From contig CAJNOL010000215.1 of the NCBI GenBank assembly GCA_905250125.1, positions 62,001 through 126,000 on the forward strand: 64,000 nt of DNA. Reading direction: 5' to 3'. The notes beneath the pieces were generated by a model. The model worked only from the letters and a program-made list of their open reading frames with translations. It searched no databases and was not told the origin of the DNA. The position numbers and the translations under genes were made by a program. Of the stretch, positions 23,401-34,995 are shown piece by piece; positions within the stretch are counted from its first letter, which is position 1; each line of letters opens with the position of its first letter. This DNA is from Rotaria sordida. Its lineage: Eukaryota; Rotifera; Eurotatoria; Philodinida; Philodinidae.

Positions 23401-26400
23401 AGCTAAATCACTTCTTGATTTACTTAATTCTAATTTAATTTCATCTAATTGTTGTTTTAAATTTTGATTTATAGTTAATGTATCTTGTAAATCATCTGTA
23501 CGTATTTGATATTGTTTTTGTAATAATAAATACTGTTCATCAAGTGGTTTTTGTTCAGCTAATTTTGTTTCATATTGATGAATTTGTTTTAATAAATAAC
23601 TAATACGATTTAATAAATTTTGTTTTTCTTTAACAATTGTATCTAATTCAATTTGTAAATATTTACATTCTTTTGTTAATAAACGATTTGTTGTACGTTG
23701 TTCAGTTAATTGATTTAATGTTGTATCAAATTCATTTTCAAGTTTTGTATAAAGTTTTTGTAATTGATCATGATCATTTATTAATTGTTCATTTGTTTGT
23801 TGAAAATGTTGACATGAATTTATTATTATTAAACGATCATTTTCAATTTGTTCATTTAATTGACGTTGTTTAAGATTATCATTTTGTAAAGATTCAATAC
23901 GTAATGTTGTTTGTTGTAAATCATTTTGTAAACGTGTTTTATCAGATTGTAAATCTTGTATATGATGATTAAGAGTTTCAATTGTTTCTTTTAATGAACG
24001 TTGTATTGATGTATGAACTTTATCAGATTTTAAAGCAAGATCCTACAAAAAATGAAAGATAAACAAAAAAAAAAACAAAGACACATGTTTCTATAAAGAT
24101 GAGTTTCTTAGTTGAAAATCGTTCTTTTTTTTGTGTGAGAGAATAAATGAAACTTTGTCTCGAGCTCGATTTCACAAAAAAACGTATACCTACAAGTCCG
24201 TAGATCGTATATAACATATCCTTACTTGATATCGTTTACATAAACATAATAAAAACTATTTCATAAAGCTCAAGGTTTTGATGTTACTGTTAGTTTGATA
24301 TTTTTCAACAGCAAATTTTGTTTATCAACTAATAATTCAATTTCTTTTTGAATTAACATTACGTTCGCTTCAACTAAGCGAAGACTTTTTGATTCATTAA
24401 AACAATAAGAAATAACTATATATTGACTTTTTTCCGACACTAGCCAATAAATAGCTAAAACCTTGATCTTTTACTTAATCATGTACATAAAGGATGCGAC
24501 ATACCAGCCTTTGCAACGAGTCGCTCGGTTCAACGAAATATTTTGTCGAACCGGGCCATAAAAAAAGTGGCCTGTGACATACTCATGGAAAGAAAAACTT
24601 GGGTCTGGACTAGAGCTCATCGAATCCAAGAATTTTTGGACCCGAATCCGACCGATTAAAATTTATTGGATCCGGACCGACTCAAAATTTTTAGACCCAT
24701 GTCCAATCCAAGTCCGAATATAAAGTTTTATTTTCTGATCTAGGTTCACAAAAAAGTGGACTCGCAGCTCCTTAATCAGGATTTTATGTATCGAGAAAAA
24801 AAAAATTCGCGATTTGACTACTGTAATAATTATTATTATATAAATTCTTACCAAACGTTGTTGTATATCAGCAATTTCATTATTTTTTCTAAACATACAA
24901 AAGAAAAGAGAATTGATAGAATAGTTTTTAATTTTTACAAACTTTTTTTCTTCATTATCACTTGTTTCTTGTGATATATCAATATTAAAAAATTTTTGTT
25001 GTAATTCTTCACGTAAATGAATTTCTTGTTTTAAATCATTTTTTAATTTTTCAATAAAATATTCATTATTTGTAAGTGTTTTTTTTAAATGATCTGTTTC
25101 ATCTTGTTTTTTTTTTAATTTAATTTGTATATGTCGTGTTAAATCACATGCATCATTTAATTTTTTTGTTAATTCATTATATTGTTCTTCATTATGACGT
25201 TGTTTTAATAGAAAATAATCATTTTTTATTTGTCGATTATTTTCTTCTTCATTTAATAAACATTCATTTAATTGTTTAATTTGTTTTTTTAAATCTAAAT
25301 TTTCTTTTTCTAATTGTTCATATTGAAGTTGTTTATCAATAAATTCTTTTTCAAGTTGATTAACATGTGCAATTTGTCGACTATAATATTCATTATTATG
25401 TTTTAATTCAAGATAATTATGTTCAAGTGTTTCATAATGTTTTAAATTTTTTTCATACATTTCACAACGTTTTTCAATTGTTAAATTTTCACGTGCTAAT
25501 TGATCATATTTTAATTGTAGATTAATAATACGTTCATTTAATGCACATTCACGTTCTTTAACAATTGTTAAATGATCATGTTCAATCTAAATTTTTTTTT
25601 TTTTGTTAAATATTTCAAGTTTTACTATTTAAGAATAAATCTATGAATATCTAAATGCTTTTTTTTTCTCCTGTATTGACTTTTGTTGTGTTAGTTAGAT
25701 GAGAAGATTGAACAAATCAAAGGATTTGAGATAGAAAATTTTTATGTTTTTATAACAATATTATATTTTGAAACAAGTATATCTCGATTAGACCTTAAAA
25801 AAGAAGAAGAAGAATCCTTTGGAGGTTGTATACTACTACAAATATTCTCTACTTATGGATAAAATATGAGCTCAGAAGCTTGATATTCATATAAATTTTT
25901 TATATAAATTATTATTCAAATAGAGATGATGATAGTCATATACAAATTCATTGATACAGATAGTTCATTTGAAATAAAAATTAAAATAATTGAAAACTTA
26001 TCTTAAAATTACTTACAGCATACTAAAATTAATAGTGGAAGAATTTTAATTTCTTATGAAAAACTTTCTCTCCTCTATATTGTCTAATAGTAAAAACAAA
26101 ACAATACTCTACATTTGTATGATATTTGATCATTCGTCCACTTATATTATAATAATAAAATTTCTATAAGAACTATTTGGTATAGTATATGACGGTAATA
26201 TTAGACGACATCTTGTCTTCGATATGTATCTTCTTTTCGTCTCATCTGATGTCTAGCCATCTATATATATATATATTAAGATATGCAAAAAAATAATACA
26301 GAAACACTTTCATCGAGTCTTCATTTTTCGTTTAGATGTTCAAAATAATCGATTTGATTATTCATACTTAATTGTATTCATTCAAAGAATCTATGATCTT

Positions 26401-29400
26401 GTTTACAACATGATACATTGTTTTGATCGATAAGATTTTGTTTGATTAAGTCGAATAACCAAAAATCACATTAATTGAAGTAAAGACATATGATGAACTT
26501 GTTGCGATATTTCTTTTTTGTTCTATTACTATCATCATTTTTTTGTATACATTAATATATATTGAGGCCTCGGACATTAGCGGAGACAAGAACAAAAGAA
26601 GATACACATCAAAGATAATGTGTGATCTAAAATTCAACTAGATCTTATCGAAATTTTATTGTTATAATATTAGTTGAAAAATGACCAATATCGAGCATTG
26701 TTTTTACTATCAATTCTTATGAGAAATTAAAATATCTCTGACAGCACTTTTAATATGCCCCGATGTTGTATTAAGATTACCTTCCTCTTTTTTTCCCATT
26801 TCTAGTTCTCGAAGAGGGTACAACGGATTCTCATTGAAATTTTCACTAGAGATAGAGCATCTAAAATAAGTAAACACATGTTCGAGGAAAAAAATTTTAA
26901 ACAAGGTTTTCCATCGGACTTACTTACGATTCCCGTCAGATACTAAAATCGTCTAGTCTAAAGTACCTTCAAAAAAAAATTTCCAGTTCGATGGAAAATC
27001 TTGTTTTGAAATTTTTTTCCTCGAATACATATCTCCTTATTTTAGGTGTTCTATCTATGATGAAAAATCTCATGCAGATTATTTATATACTCTTCGAGAA
27101 CTCGAAATAGAGGGGGGGGGGGGGAAGAAGAATATCCTTATTTTCTTGAATTATTCAAAGAATAAAAATGTTTAATATTCTGATTATGACTAAAATAAAA
27201 GATGCCTACTTGTAATTGACTAATTTGTTGCATTAATTCACCCATTCTATCTTGTAAACGTTTATTTTCTTGTTCAATATCTTGAAATTTTGCTGTTGTT
27301 TCCATTTGTTCACGTTGTTGTATAGTATTTAATGTTAATTTTAAATGTTTATTATTAGCTTCTAATTCTGAACGTATTTTTTCATATTCAATTTTATTAT
27401 CTTGTATTTGATTTTGTAAACATAATTTTTCTTTAGTTAATTGATCATTTTTTATTTCTAAACAATTAAGATTATTTAAATATTCATTTATTTGTTCATT
27501 TAATAATTGTATATGTATAATTCGTTTTTCTTCATCAATACGTTTCATATGCATATCAATATCATAACGTTCTTTTAATGCTGTTAATTGATCATTTAAT
27601 TGTTTATTATCAATATCATATTTTAATAAACGATTTTTAATTGTTTGTTGAATTTGAAATGATATTGATGATGAACGTGATTCATCAAAATCTTGACGTA
27701 ATTTAACTTGATTTAATTCATTATTTAATGTATCAACTGTATGTGTGGTTGAATTTAAATCTAATTCAAGACGTACTTTATCTTCAAGTAAATTTGAAAG
27801 TCTTTCTCGTATCATATCACGTTCATGTGTTATTGTTTCAATATCATGTTGAAATTTTTTTATATCTATTTCACTTTGAAGCATTTCATTTATACGATAT
27901 CGATATTCTGAATAAACATTAAAAAAAAAAAAGAAAAATTTTGTTTTTTTTTATTCGAATGTATTTAAATATGATGAGAATTTCTATTATGTTATTTATG
28001 GGAATAAGTCAATGAGCAAAATAAATATATATTGCAAAATATAGTAAATAGATAATATAAAAAGACTTTCTCATTTTTCTACATAATAAAATTTAGTTAA
28101 TAGGAGTTAGACGACAAGGTTAATGCAATTCTGACGCGTCAAATTCTCTTGAATAGAGTGCTACAATTACAAAAAAAATTCTGAGATGAACACCACTTCC
28201 AGAATTTGAGTATTTGCCAGAAGATAAAACAGAACTGTTGATGATAAGGTAACTAGTATCGGAATTTTTAAAGAAGGCAACTAACAAAAAAAAGCTTATA
28301 ACTTTTGAACGAAAAGCCATAACGATCTGTGGTTTTCACTATTCAATAAAGGACAGCGTCGGACACAAGCCTGTGTGGAGGAGTGTTTTTCCAAAGTACT
28401 TTTCCAGACTAATTTTAGTAGGATGGGAGTCACTTCTTCATTCACACCCACACCCTATCTTATTTCGCATATCAAAGCATTTCTCTGACGAAGAATTATA
28501 ATTTCAAATCTTACCTTCAATTTGTTGTTCAAGATGTGAACGAGCTTGAGAAAGAAGTTGATCTATAAAATATTCCAATATATTTTAATATAAGAAGTAA
28601 AGAATAAAATTCTTACTTTCATTTTGTAATTCTTCTAATCGATTTTTTAATGTATCAAAATCATTGAAACGTTCTTTATATCTTTCAAGTTCTTGTTGAT
28701 ATTTTTCCATTTTAATTAATTTATCATTTAAAGTATCTATTTCATCACGATAAAGTCTTGTTAAACGTGCATTTTGATTTAATTCAATATTTTCATTTTT
28801 AATACGATTTAATTCTGTTTGTAATAATTCAAATTCTTCACGCATAGTTTCAATTGTATCCATTTTATCATCTCTAGATTAAACAAAAAAAAAGAAAAAA
28901 TTTGAAATTCTTACAAAAAAAACCAACTTACAAATCTGATTTCATTTGACGCATTTTAGTTTTATATTCTGTTATTTCAATACCAGGATTTTTTGTTTCA
29001 AGATCATTTAAAAATGTATTTAATGATGTTTGACTTGGTGTTGTATGTAAATTAGTTCCACTATTACAATTACCTATATTTAATAAATTTGATGAACTTG
29101 ATTGATATAATTCAAGTTTTTGTTTTAATGTTTGTTTATCTTGTTCTAATTCAAGTATTTCTTCAAAATAATGATCACGTTCATTAATTAAATTTATTAA
29201 ATTAATAAATAAACATTTAAGATATTTATTATTATCTGTATTAAAATAATCATTAAAAAAATATTCTTGTGGTTGAAGTATTATATTTATTTCATTTGTT
29301 AATTCTTCTATATGTGGCATAAGAGATTGTTGAATTGATTCATTTAATGTTGTTAAATGTTGAATATGAATATCTTTTCTATCACCACCTGATACTGAAC

Positions 29401-31556
29401 ATGCAAGTAAAAGTAATAAAATACGTTCAATTTCATCGAATGAATATTCTAAATAAAAATAAAATTATATATTAAATTCTAAAGATGAATTATTCATAAA
29501 AGTTAATGAATTAGAATTTTCATACAGTTATGTATATATATATTAGAAATGAGATCGTTTTCTGAAATAGATATGTTGACCTTTAGATCTCCATGAGTCG
29601 GCTTTAAATGTTACATGTAATTCACGGATTGAATCTGTTTACAAAATTTTTGTCTTTCTACATACAGTCACGCTCATTATTCATTCCTATTTCTTCGTTA
29701 TCGAACTAAAAAAAGAAACAAACAAATAAAACGATAACGTACTGAAGATAATAATCATACTATGATGATTTACTTTTATTATGATGGAAAATGAAAATGA
29801 ATTAAATCTTTATTAGCTAACAAATTTAATCATCTATATAATCACATCTATTGCTAATATTGAGCAATATTTTTTGCAAGTCCGATCTTCTTTATTGTAA
29901 TCAACAAACATACACAAAAATCAAGTTTACTGACTTTTGTTCAAAATATAAATTGATGATTAATTTCTTTATTTTATTGTCTCATTTATTATTTTTATTA
30001 TTCTAGTCAAAGTTGTGTTTGTTATATTAATAATGTATATATGAACATTTATTTTTTCTTTTGTTATTTGTTGTTTTTTTTGAAACATATTTTAAATTGT
30101 TTAATATCTATATATAATATTCTATTTATAAACATTATAACAATATAATTTGTAATAATCCTCCCCCAATGGGTTAACGACTGTTCAACACGCAAGTCAA
30201 AAAAAAAATCATTCAACACGCGAAGAGACGAGCTGGATTCGATTACGTTGATAGATTAAAAAAACCGCATATCATCACCATCTCTATTCTGACGTCAGAT
30301 AATTATATAATTCAATTGAGAAAGTTGATTTTGAACACGAAACATTTTCATTTCTCTAAGGAATACATTCCTATAGAAATAACATAAATGTAAAATTAAA
30401 CGATTACAATAGTAGCCTTCTGACGTCATATTTAATAGCTTTTACATTATCGGATCCACTTATGCATTAATATATAAACGATTCCTTTTCTTTTTTTATT
30501 GCTTCCATTAACTCAAGCTGTGTTTCTTAAATATTTTCAAAAATCGATTACATACTATGAACATTCGTAAATAATATTGATTACTATAAATAGAATCTAA
30601 AGTTCTTCGATCTCATAGAATAAACTAACTCATGAAATCTTATTTCCATGTACTCAATTTCATCAAGAATATATATATATCATATTGATTATCAAAAACA
30701 TACAAAAAATTCGGTACACTTATCAAAATCAATTAAGTTTTATAACAACAAATTTTCATATAGAATTTCCTGGGCTTTTTTTTTCTCTTCTACTTTAAAA
30801 ACTAATGTCTTGTGAAAAAAAAAAATGTATCCAATGAAATATTCGAATCGTTGTTATTTAAATAAACATTTAAAGAACTTTTAAGATTTCAACATAATCA
30901 AACATTTTTTGTTTTTTGTCGATCTTTGGTAATCATCATTGAAACCTTTTAAATATCGTATCGAATATTTTCTATTCGATTTTTTAGAAAAAGTCAACAA
31001 AAGAAAAAAAAAAGAATTCTCTCTTTTCTTTAACTAATAAAATAAAAGAATTATTTACAAAACCGACCTGCATACGGTTCATGAGCAATTACATAAATAT
31101 TAGGTAATTCAGCCACAATTATATAGCGAAGCACATCCTTTACAAAAGCAAAAAAGCATAAAAAAAAAACATCAAGCCAAAAATACAAAAAAAAAAAGAA
31201 ATAAATTTTACTTGAACAAATGATCGAATACTTCGTAAAATAAAATCTAAATTAACTAATCGACTACTTGTATCAGATGCTTCATTTGGTAAACGAGAAT
31301 TTTGTAAACGAGGATCACTAGTTCATTTAAATGAAAAAAAAAAATGAAAAATCTATTATTTTGTTCTCAAAATTTTCTTTTTTTTTTTTTTTTTTTGCAC
31401 TTACATTGAACGAATAATAGCATGAAAACATGTACTATTAATTAATTGTTCATATGATAATTTATTTTCTTTTTCAATAAAACTTTCTGCCCAAATAATT
31501 AATGGATGTTTTAAAAATTCATTTATATCACGTGTAACAACGGAAATTGTATTCAT
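20424..31556 (-). CDS. CCDC88 family protein (Girdin/Daple-like): Hook domain, coiled coil, tail
   Basis: The ATG at 31556 opens MNTISVVTRDINEFLKHPLI. Exons 31556-31405, 31317-31212, 31137-31068 and 29448-28932 encode an N-terminal Hook/calponin-like domain with LPNIYVIAHEPYA and LLLLLACSVSGGDRKD, which line up with LPNVLIIGKNPF and LLLLLGCAVQC of vertebrate CCDC88 proteins. Later exons (28873-28617, 28562-28515, 27908-27210, 25586-24944, 24888-24852, 24041-23337, 23268-23125, 23052-22957) are heptad-rich coiled coil. Small exons from about 22111 to 20424 encode a Ser/Arg-rich disordered tail ending VLITEFGAI. Family members link Hook-mediated microtubule or dynein contacts and G-protein signalling with actin and polarity. 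I do not see the vertebrate G-alpha-binding motif in the tail. The C-terminal hydrophobic residue could be a PDZ ligand, as in Daple (inference). Three introns exceed 1 kb: 22957-22111, 27210-25586 and 31068-29448 hold mobile or repeated DNA. Confidence 0.85.
22229..22412. repeat. Dispersed repeat, two direct copies in a CCDC88-like intron
   Basis: The motif TCATCAGGTCCAAAATTCTC followed by GGATTC occurs near 22237 and again near 22372 with small changes. Related GAGTTCATCGA...GAATC motifs occur at 24608-24720 and 60950-60985. The element is richer in G and C than its surroundings. Confidence 0.55.
24600..24725. repeat. Related dispersed repeat rich in GGATCCGA/GACCC motifs
   Basis: GAGCTCATCGAATCCAAGAA and following sequence carry repeated GGACCCGAATCCGACC-type motifs. 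It lies in an intron of the CCDC88-like gene and resembles the copies at 22229 and 60950. Confidence 0.45.
26780..27130. mobile_element. Foldback element with a poly-G run, in a CCDC88-like intron
   Basis: The left arm (about 26780-26925) contains TTCGAGGAAAAAAATTTTAA and TTTTCCATCGGACT. The right arm (about 26983-27125) contains the complementary AGTTCGATGGAAAATC and TTTTTTTCCTCGAA. A run of about 14 G residues (27111-27124) lies in the right arm opposite the mixed TTTTTTTCCC of the left arm. Confidence 0.75.
28080..28500. other. Long intron segment of the CCDC88-like gene, higher in G+C
   Basis: This part of the intron between the exons ending 28515 and starting 27908 is less AT-rich than the rest and contains no splice-compatible exon. 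It may be an old insertion; no terminal repeats were found. Confidence 0.35.
30290..30428. promoter_or_regulatory. Two perfect TGACGTCA palindromes
   Basis: TCTGACGTCA occurs at 30288-30297 and again at 30419-30428, 131 bp apart, in the intron between exons 3 and 4 of the CCDC88-like gene. TGACGTCA is the consensus cAMP-response element bound by CREB/ATF bZIP proteins. Two exact copies in AT-rich intron sequence suggest an enhancer or internal promoter, but function is inferred. Confidence 0.45.
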
Positions 31557-31947
31557 ATTCAACAATAATACTCAAAATGTTCTATATCTTTATTGTGACC
31601 GACCGATCGGACAAACTTACAATAGCGCTACAATACATGTCGAAAATATCAATGAACGTAGCGAAATATTGATTGACCATAGAGAAAAAAAAAAGAAACC
31701 AAATGAACCTATGAATACTAATAATGATCAATCTATTGTGTTCTTTTTCGTTCTTTCTTTTTCCTTTTTTCTTTCTTGCCGACAAGGTTTTATCTATTGT
31801 ATAGAATGTATGTTATTCTTGATAAAAAATCGCACACGCAACCAACCATATGTGTACGCAAGATAATAACAACAATGATATTTATGAAAAATAGAAAGAA
31901 AAAAATAGGTGTAATTAGTACAAAATATCTCTCAACAACAATCTCTA
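31557..31947. promoter_or_regulatory. Shared 391-bp divergent promoter region
   Basis: The start codons of the CCDC88-like gene (31556, minus) and the FLVCR-like gene (31948, plus) face away from each other across this stretch. It has no exon of either gene beyond possible 5' untranslated sequence. It must contain both transcription starts unless distal exons exist. Confidence 0.6.
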
Positions 31948-32327
31948 ATGGCAAATATAACGGCAAAAAATTATTTACCATGTGCATTAAGTAAGTTTGA
32001 AGGTTAGAAAATTATTTTATATAGACTGATAAGATAAAAATCAAATCGAGTACCATAATAAACTAAATGACAAAGATTCACAATCATTATTTTTTCTTTT
32101 TATGTACTTCTTTTTTTTTTATGATTTCTCCAGCATCAAATGATATACAAAACAATACGGATACAAATATTCAAAATGATACAGCACGAGTTTATACAGT
32201 TTATCCAAGACGTTTTGCTGTATTAATTATTTTTTGTATATGTTCATTATCAAGTGGTTTTCAATGGATTCAATATGTTATTATACAAAATATAATTGTT
32301 CGATATTATAATGAAAGTTTACCTGGA
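31948..32327 (+). CDS. FLVCR/SLC49-type major facilitator transporter, 5' part only
   Basis: Exon 1 (31948-31990, starting MANITAKNYLPCAL) joins exon 2 (32134-32327) in phase 1. The product continues through a hydrophilic Asn/Asp/Thr stretch into VYPRRFAVLIIFCICSLSSG and FQWIQYVIIQNIIVRYYNES. The RRF, FQWIQY...I...RYYN pattern at the first transmembrane helix is typical of FLVCR1/FLVCR2, twelve-helix plasma-membrane or mitochondrial carriers linked to choline and heme transport. Everything after the first helix is lost in the 100-N gap, so the specific paralogue and integrity cannot be judged. Confidence 0.72.
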
Positions 32328-32427
32328 NNNNNNNNNNNNNNNNNNNNNNNNNNNNNNNNNNNNNNNNNNNNNNNNNNNNNNNNNNNNNNNNNNNNNNNNN
32401 NNNNNNNNNNNNNNNNNNNNNNNNNNN
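32328..32427. other. Assembly gap of exactly 100 N
   Basis: A run of exactly 100 N is the usual placeholder for a gap of unknown length. It interrupts the FLVCR-like gene after its first transmembrane helix; the eleven or so remaining helices are absent from the sequence that follows, so the true gap is probably longer than 100 bp or is a misjoin. Confidence 0.95.
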
Positions 32428-32772
32428 ATAAGTAGTTAAAAATAGAAAACAGTTGTTTAGAATTTATATTGATGATAGAGTTAGTAGTTGTTATATTAAT
32501 AATAATAATAATAATGTAATAGAAAACAAGAAAGAAATAAAAAAAGATTTATTTAAAATGGTTATTATATGTTAGAGTAATTATAAAGGAATAGATTTCC
32601 TTTACTTGAATAGAAACTATAAAGAATAAAAGTATTATTCTTTAATATTTTCTTTTCATTGCTTTTTATTAACGTAATATATAGTTGCTGATCTAAAATA
32701 AAATAAATAACTAAAATTTTATTGAAATAAAACTACAATTTAGCTCTTATTATTCATATATTGTTAAAGCTT
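32428..32772. other. Non-coding segment after the gap
   Basis: AT-rich sequence with AATAAAA-type motifs and no exon resembling a transporter. It may hold 3' untranslated sequence of the interrupted transporter gene and of the convergent minus-strand gene. Confidence 0.5.
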
Positions 32773-34995
32773 TTATTCTTCTGATGATCTTAAACTATTA
32801 ATTGGTGATTCATGATGATCAAGTTGTTCATTATCTGAATCGTGAATATAATCATCATCATCAATAAAATGTTTTTCCATTTCCTGATTTTCAATTTCTC
32901 TTTCTTCTAGTTCATGTATTGTATCATCTTGTTGTCGTTCACGCATGGGTGATTGTCGTGGTGAATTTGATTTTTTTGATGATATCTTATTATGATGTTT
33001 AATTCGTCTTCGATGACGACGATATGATTTATGATCACCATGTTTATATGATTTTGGTGAATGTGCTTTTGATGATAAGGAAGATTCATTCGACGATAAA
33101 CGATGTTGACGTGAACCTTTTGATGATTGTAATAATGATGAAATCGTTGATTCAGTAAAATGTCCACGTAAACGTTGTTTTTCACGTTGTTGCTGACATA
33201 TAACACAATCATATTCAGATGCTGATGATTTTGATCCATGACGAGAACGTCGTCGTGAAATAAATGGTACATGACTATTTGTTGGAGCTATTACTGATGT
33301 ACCATTTTCAATTGTATATGATTTTCGTTTTCGTTTTTTACTACCAACTATAGATGATATTGCATTAGATTCAGGAATTTTCGGTAACCAACCAGAATCC
33401 GATATAAGATATCCATTTAATATAGGAGGTAAAGTTGGTTCCCTACGATCTCGAGATGTAGTTGATTTATAATTAGAACGAGAGGTTGATGATACATAAC
33501 GACGAAGACGAGTAGGAGTAGTATCATGAGTTTGAGAGATTTTATATCGATATTTGAGTGTATCTGGTGTGATTTCTGAACGTTCATCACAATTGATTGG
33601 AAGATTAGAATTACTGGATATAACTTTTCGACCTATTAAAAGTTGAGATTGATCTGTTGTATTGTAAACTGGTAATGAACATTTTGTTGATTGACTATTT
33701 ATCAATTTAGATGTAGTCAAATTGCTATTGGTTGTCAGTACTGCAGGTTGAGTAAAACCAACATTTGTAACAGCACCTTGTGATGGCATAAGTGAAGCGT
33801 CCCTTGGTATAGATAATGGTGGGTTATAACCAGCTATTGTGGTTGGCATACCAGCATATACAGACGATTGAAGTGCTGTATTGTGAATATAAGGTAGTGC
33901 TGGAGGAACAGGATATACAGAAGGATATGGTTGTGGATAATAACTAATCATTGGATATGAAGGTGTTGTTGCTGGTGGCATGGAATCAGGCCAATAACAC
34001 GAAAAAGGTCTGACACCGTAATTAAATGATGAATCATAACTTGGTGATGAAAGTAAAGGATTCGATGTACCATAGGGAATAGTCATGATCATACCAATAT
34101 TGTTAGGAAAATCAAATACTGGTGGACGATAAGGCATAGGACCCGATATTAAAGCAGACATAAACGATGATGGAGTCATCCAGTTAACAGGACACATTGA
34201 TGCCATTGGATACATACCTTGAACTAATGGATTAAATGCAACAGGTAATGGAGTAGCAGCAGCCATCATTGGAGCAGCCATTGACATACTGAATGAAGAA
34301 GGCATGCTAGAAGACATCATTGGCATGTATGGCATTGCTGGCATTGGTGGCATGCATGGCATTGCTGGCAAGCATGACATTGCTGGCATGCATGGTATTG
34401 CTGGCATGCATGGCATTACTGGCAAGCGTGGCATGCATGGCATTGCTGGCATGCATGGCATTGCTGGCAAGCGTGGCATTGCTGGGATGCATGGCATCGC
34501 TGGCATACATGGCATCGCTGGCATGCATGGCATCATTGCTGCAGGACCTAATAAACTAGGATTCGCAAGTGCAGACAGTGCCTGTATCTGTCCTAATTGA
34601 GCTACTTTTTTAAACATAGATGGTATTGTCTGCATTGTAGTATTACCCAAATAATAATTTCCATAACTCCACGGAACCATACTAGGCGCTCGATTAAAAC
34701 CTTGGTATTAATTGAAATTAAATTTTTTTTTGTCTTTTCACTAAAACTTACCTTGAGCATATCGACCACCTAAATTGTTAGGTCGACGTATAGGTGGTGG
34801 TCCATACATGTTTCCCATTGATCCAGGTGGGTAAGGTCCAGAACCAGGTCGTGGATAAGGACCATATGTAGCTAATCCACCAATTGGATCGTTGCCTGGT
34901 GGATAGGGTCCTGGAGGATAGGGTCCTAGAGGTGGCACACCATTCAAGAAGGGGTCATCTAGTGGAATCCGATTTCTCCCAGATCGGCCACCCAT
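32773..34995 (-). CDS. Low-complexity Pro/Met/Ser/Arg-rich protein with a MPCMPA repeat tract
   Basis: Two exons: 34995-34752 (MGGRSGRNRIPLDDPFLNGV, then PYPPG repeats) and 34700-32773, joined in phase to read YAQGFNRAPSMVPW. The product is about 720 residues. After a short helix-like segment comes a Met-Pro-Cys-Met-Pro-Ala tract (about 34320-34540), then a Pro/Tyr/Ser-rich region and a basic Ser/Arg/His region with KKRKRK and SRRRSRHGSK motifs. An acidic tail ends SLRSSEE. There is no signal peptide. The basic patches look like nuclear localisation signals, so a nuclear or RNA-associated disordered protein is possible. I recognise no family. Confidence 0.8.
34320..34540 (-). repeat. Degenerate 18-bp minisatellite coding Met-Pro-Cys-Met-Pro-Ala
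   Basis: On the plus strand, units of GGCATGCATGGCATTGCT and variants are repeated about a dozen times. In the coding strand they give MPCMPA, MPRLPA and MPCIPA hexapeptides. All units keep frame, so the array expands and contracts without breaking the gene. The opposite strand also lacks stops, giving a spurious Gly-Ile-Ala repeat frame. Confidence 0.9.

Noticed and set aside
32067-32133. Longer N-terminus for the transporter (MTKIHNHYFF...)
   Set aside because: This poly-T-rich stretch ending CTCCAG looks like intron; exon 31948-31990 joins exon 32134 in phase instead.
34304-34600. Plus-strand frame rich in Gly-Ile-Ala/Met-His repeats opposite the Pro/Met-rich gene
   Set aside because: It is the mirror of the in-frame 18-bp minisatellite of the minus-strand gene; no splice sites or start context support it.
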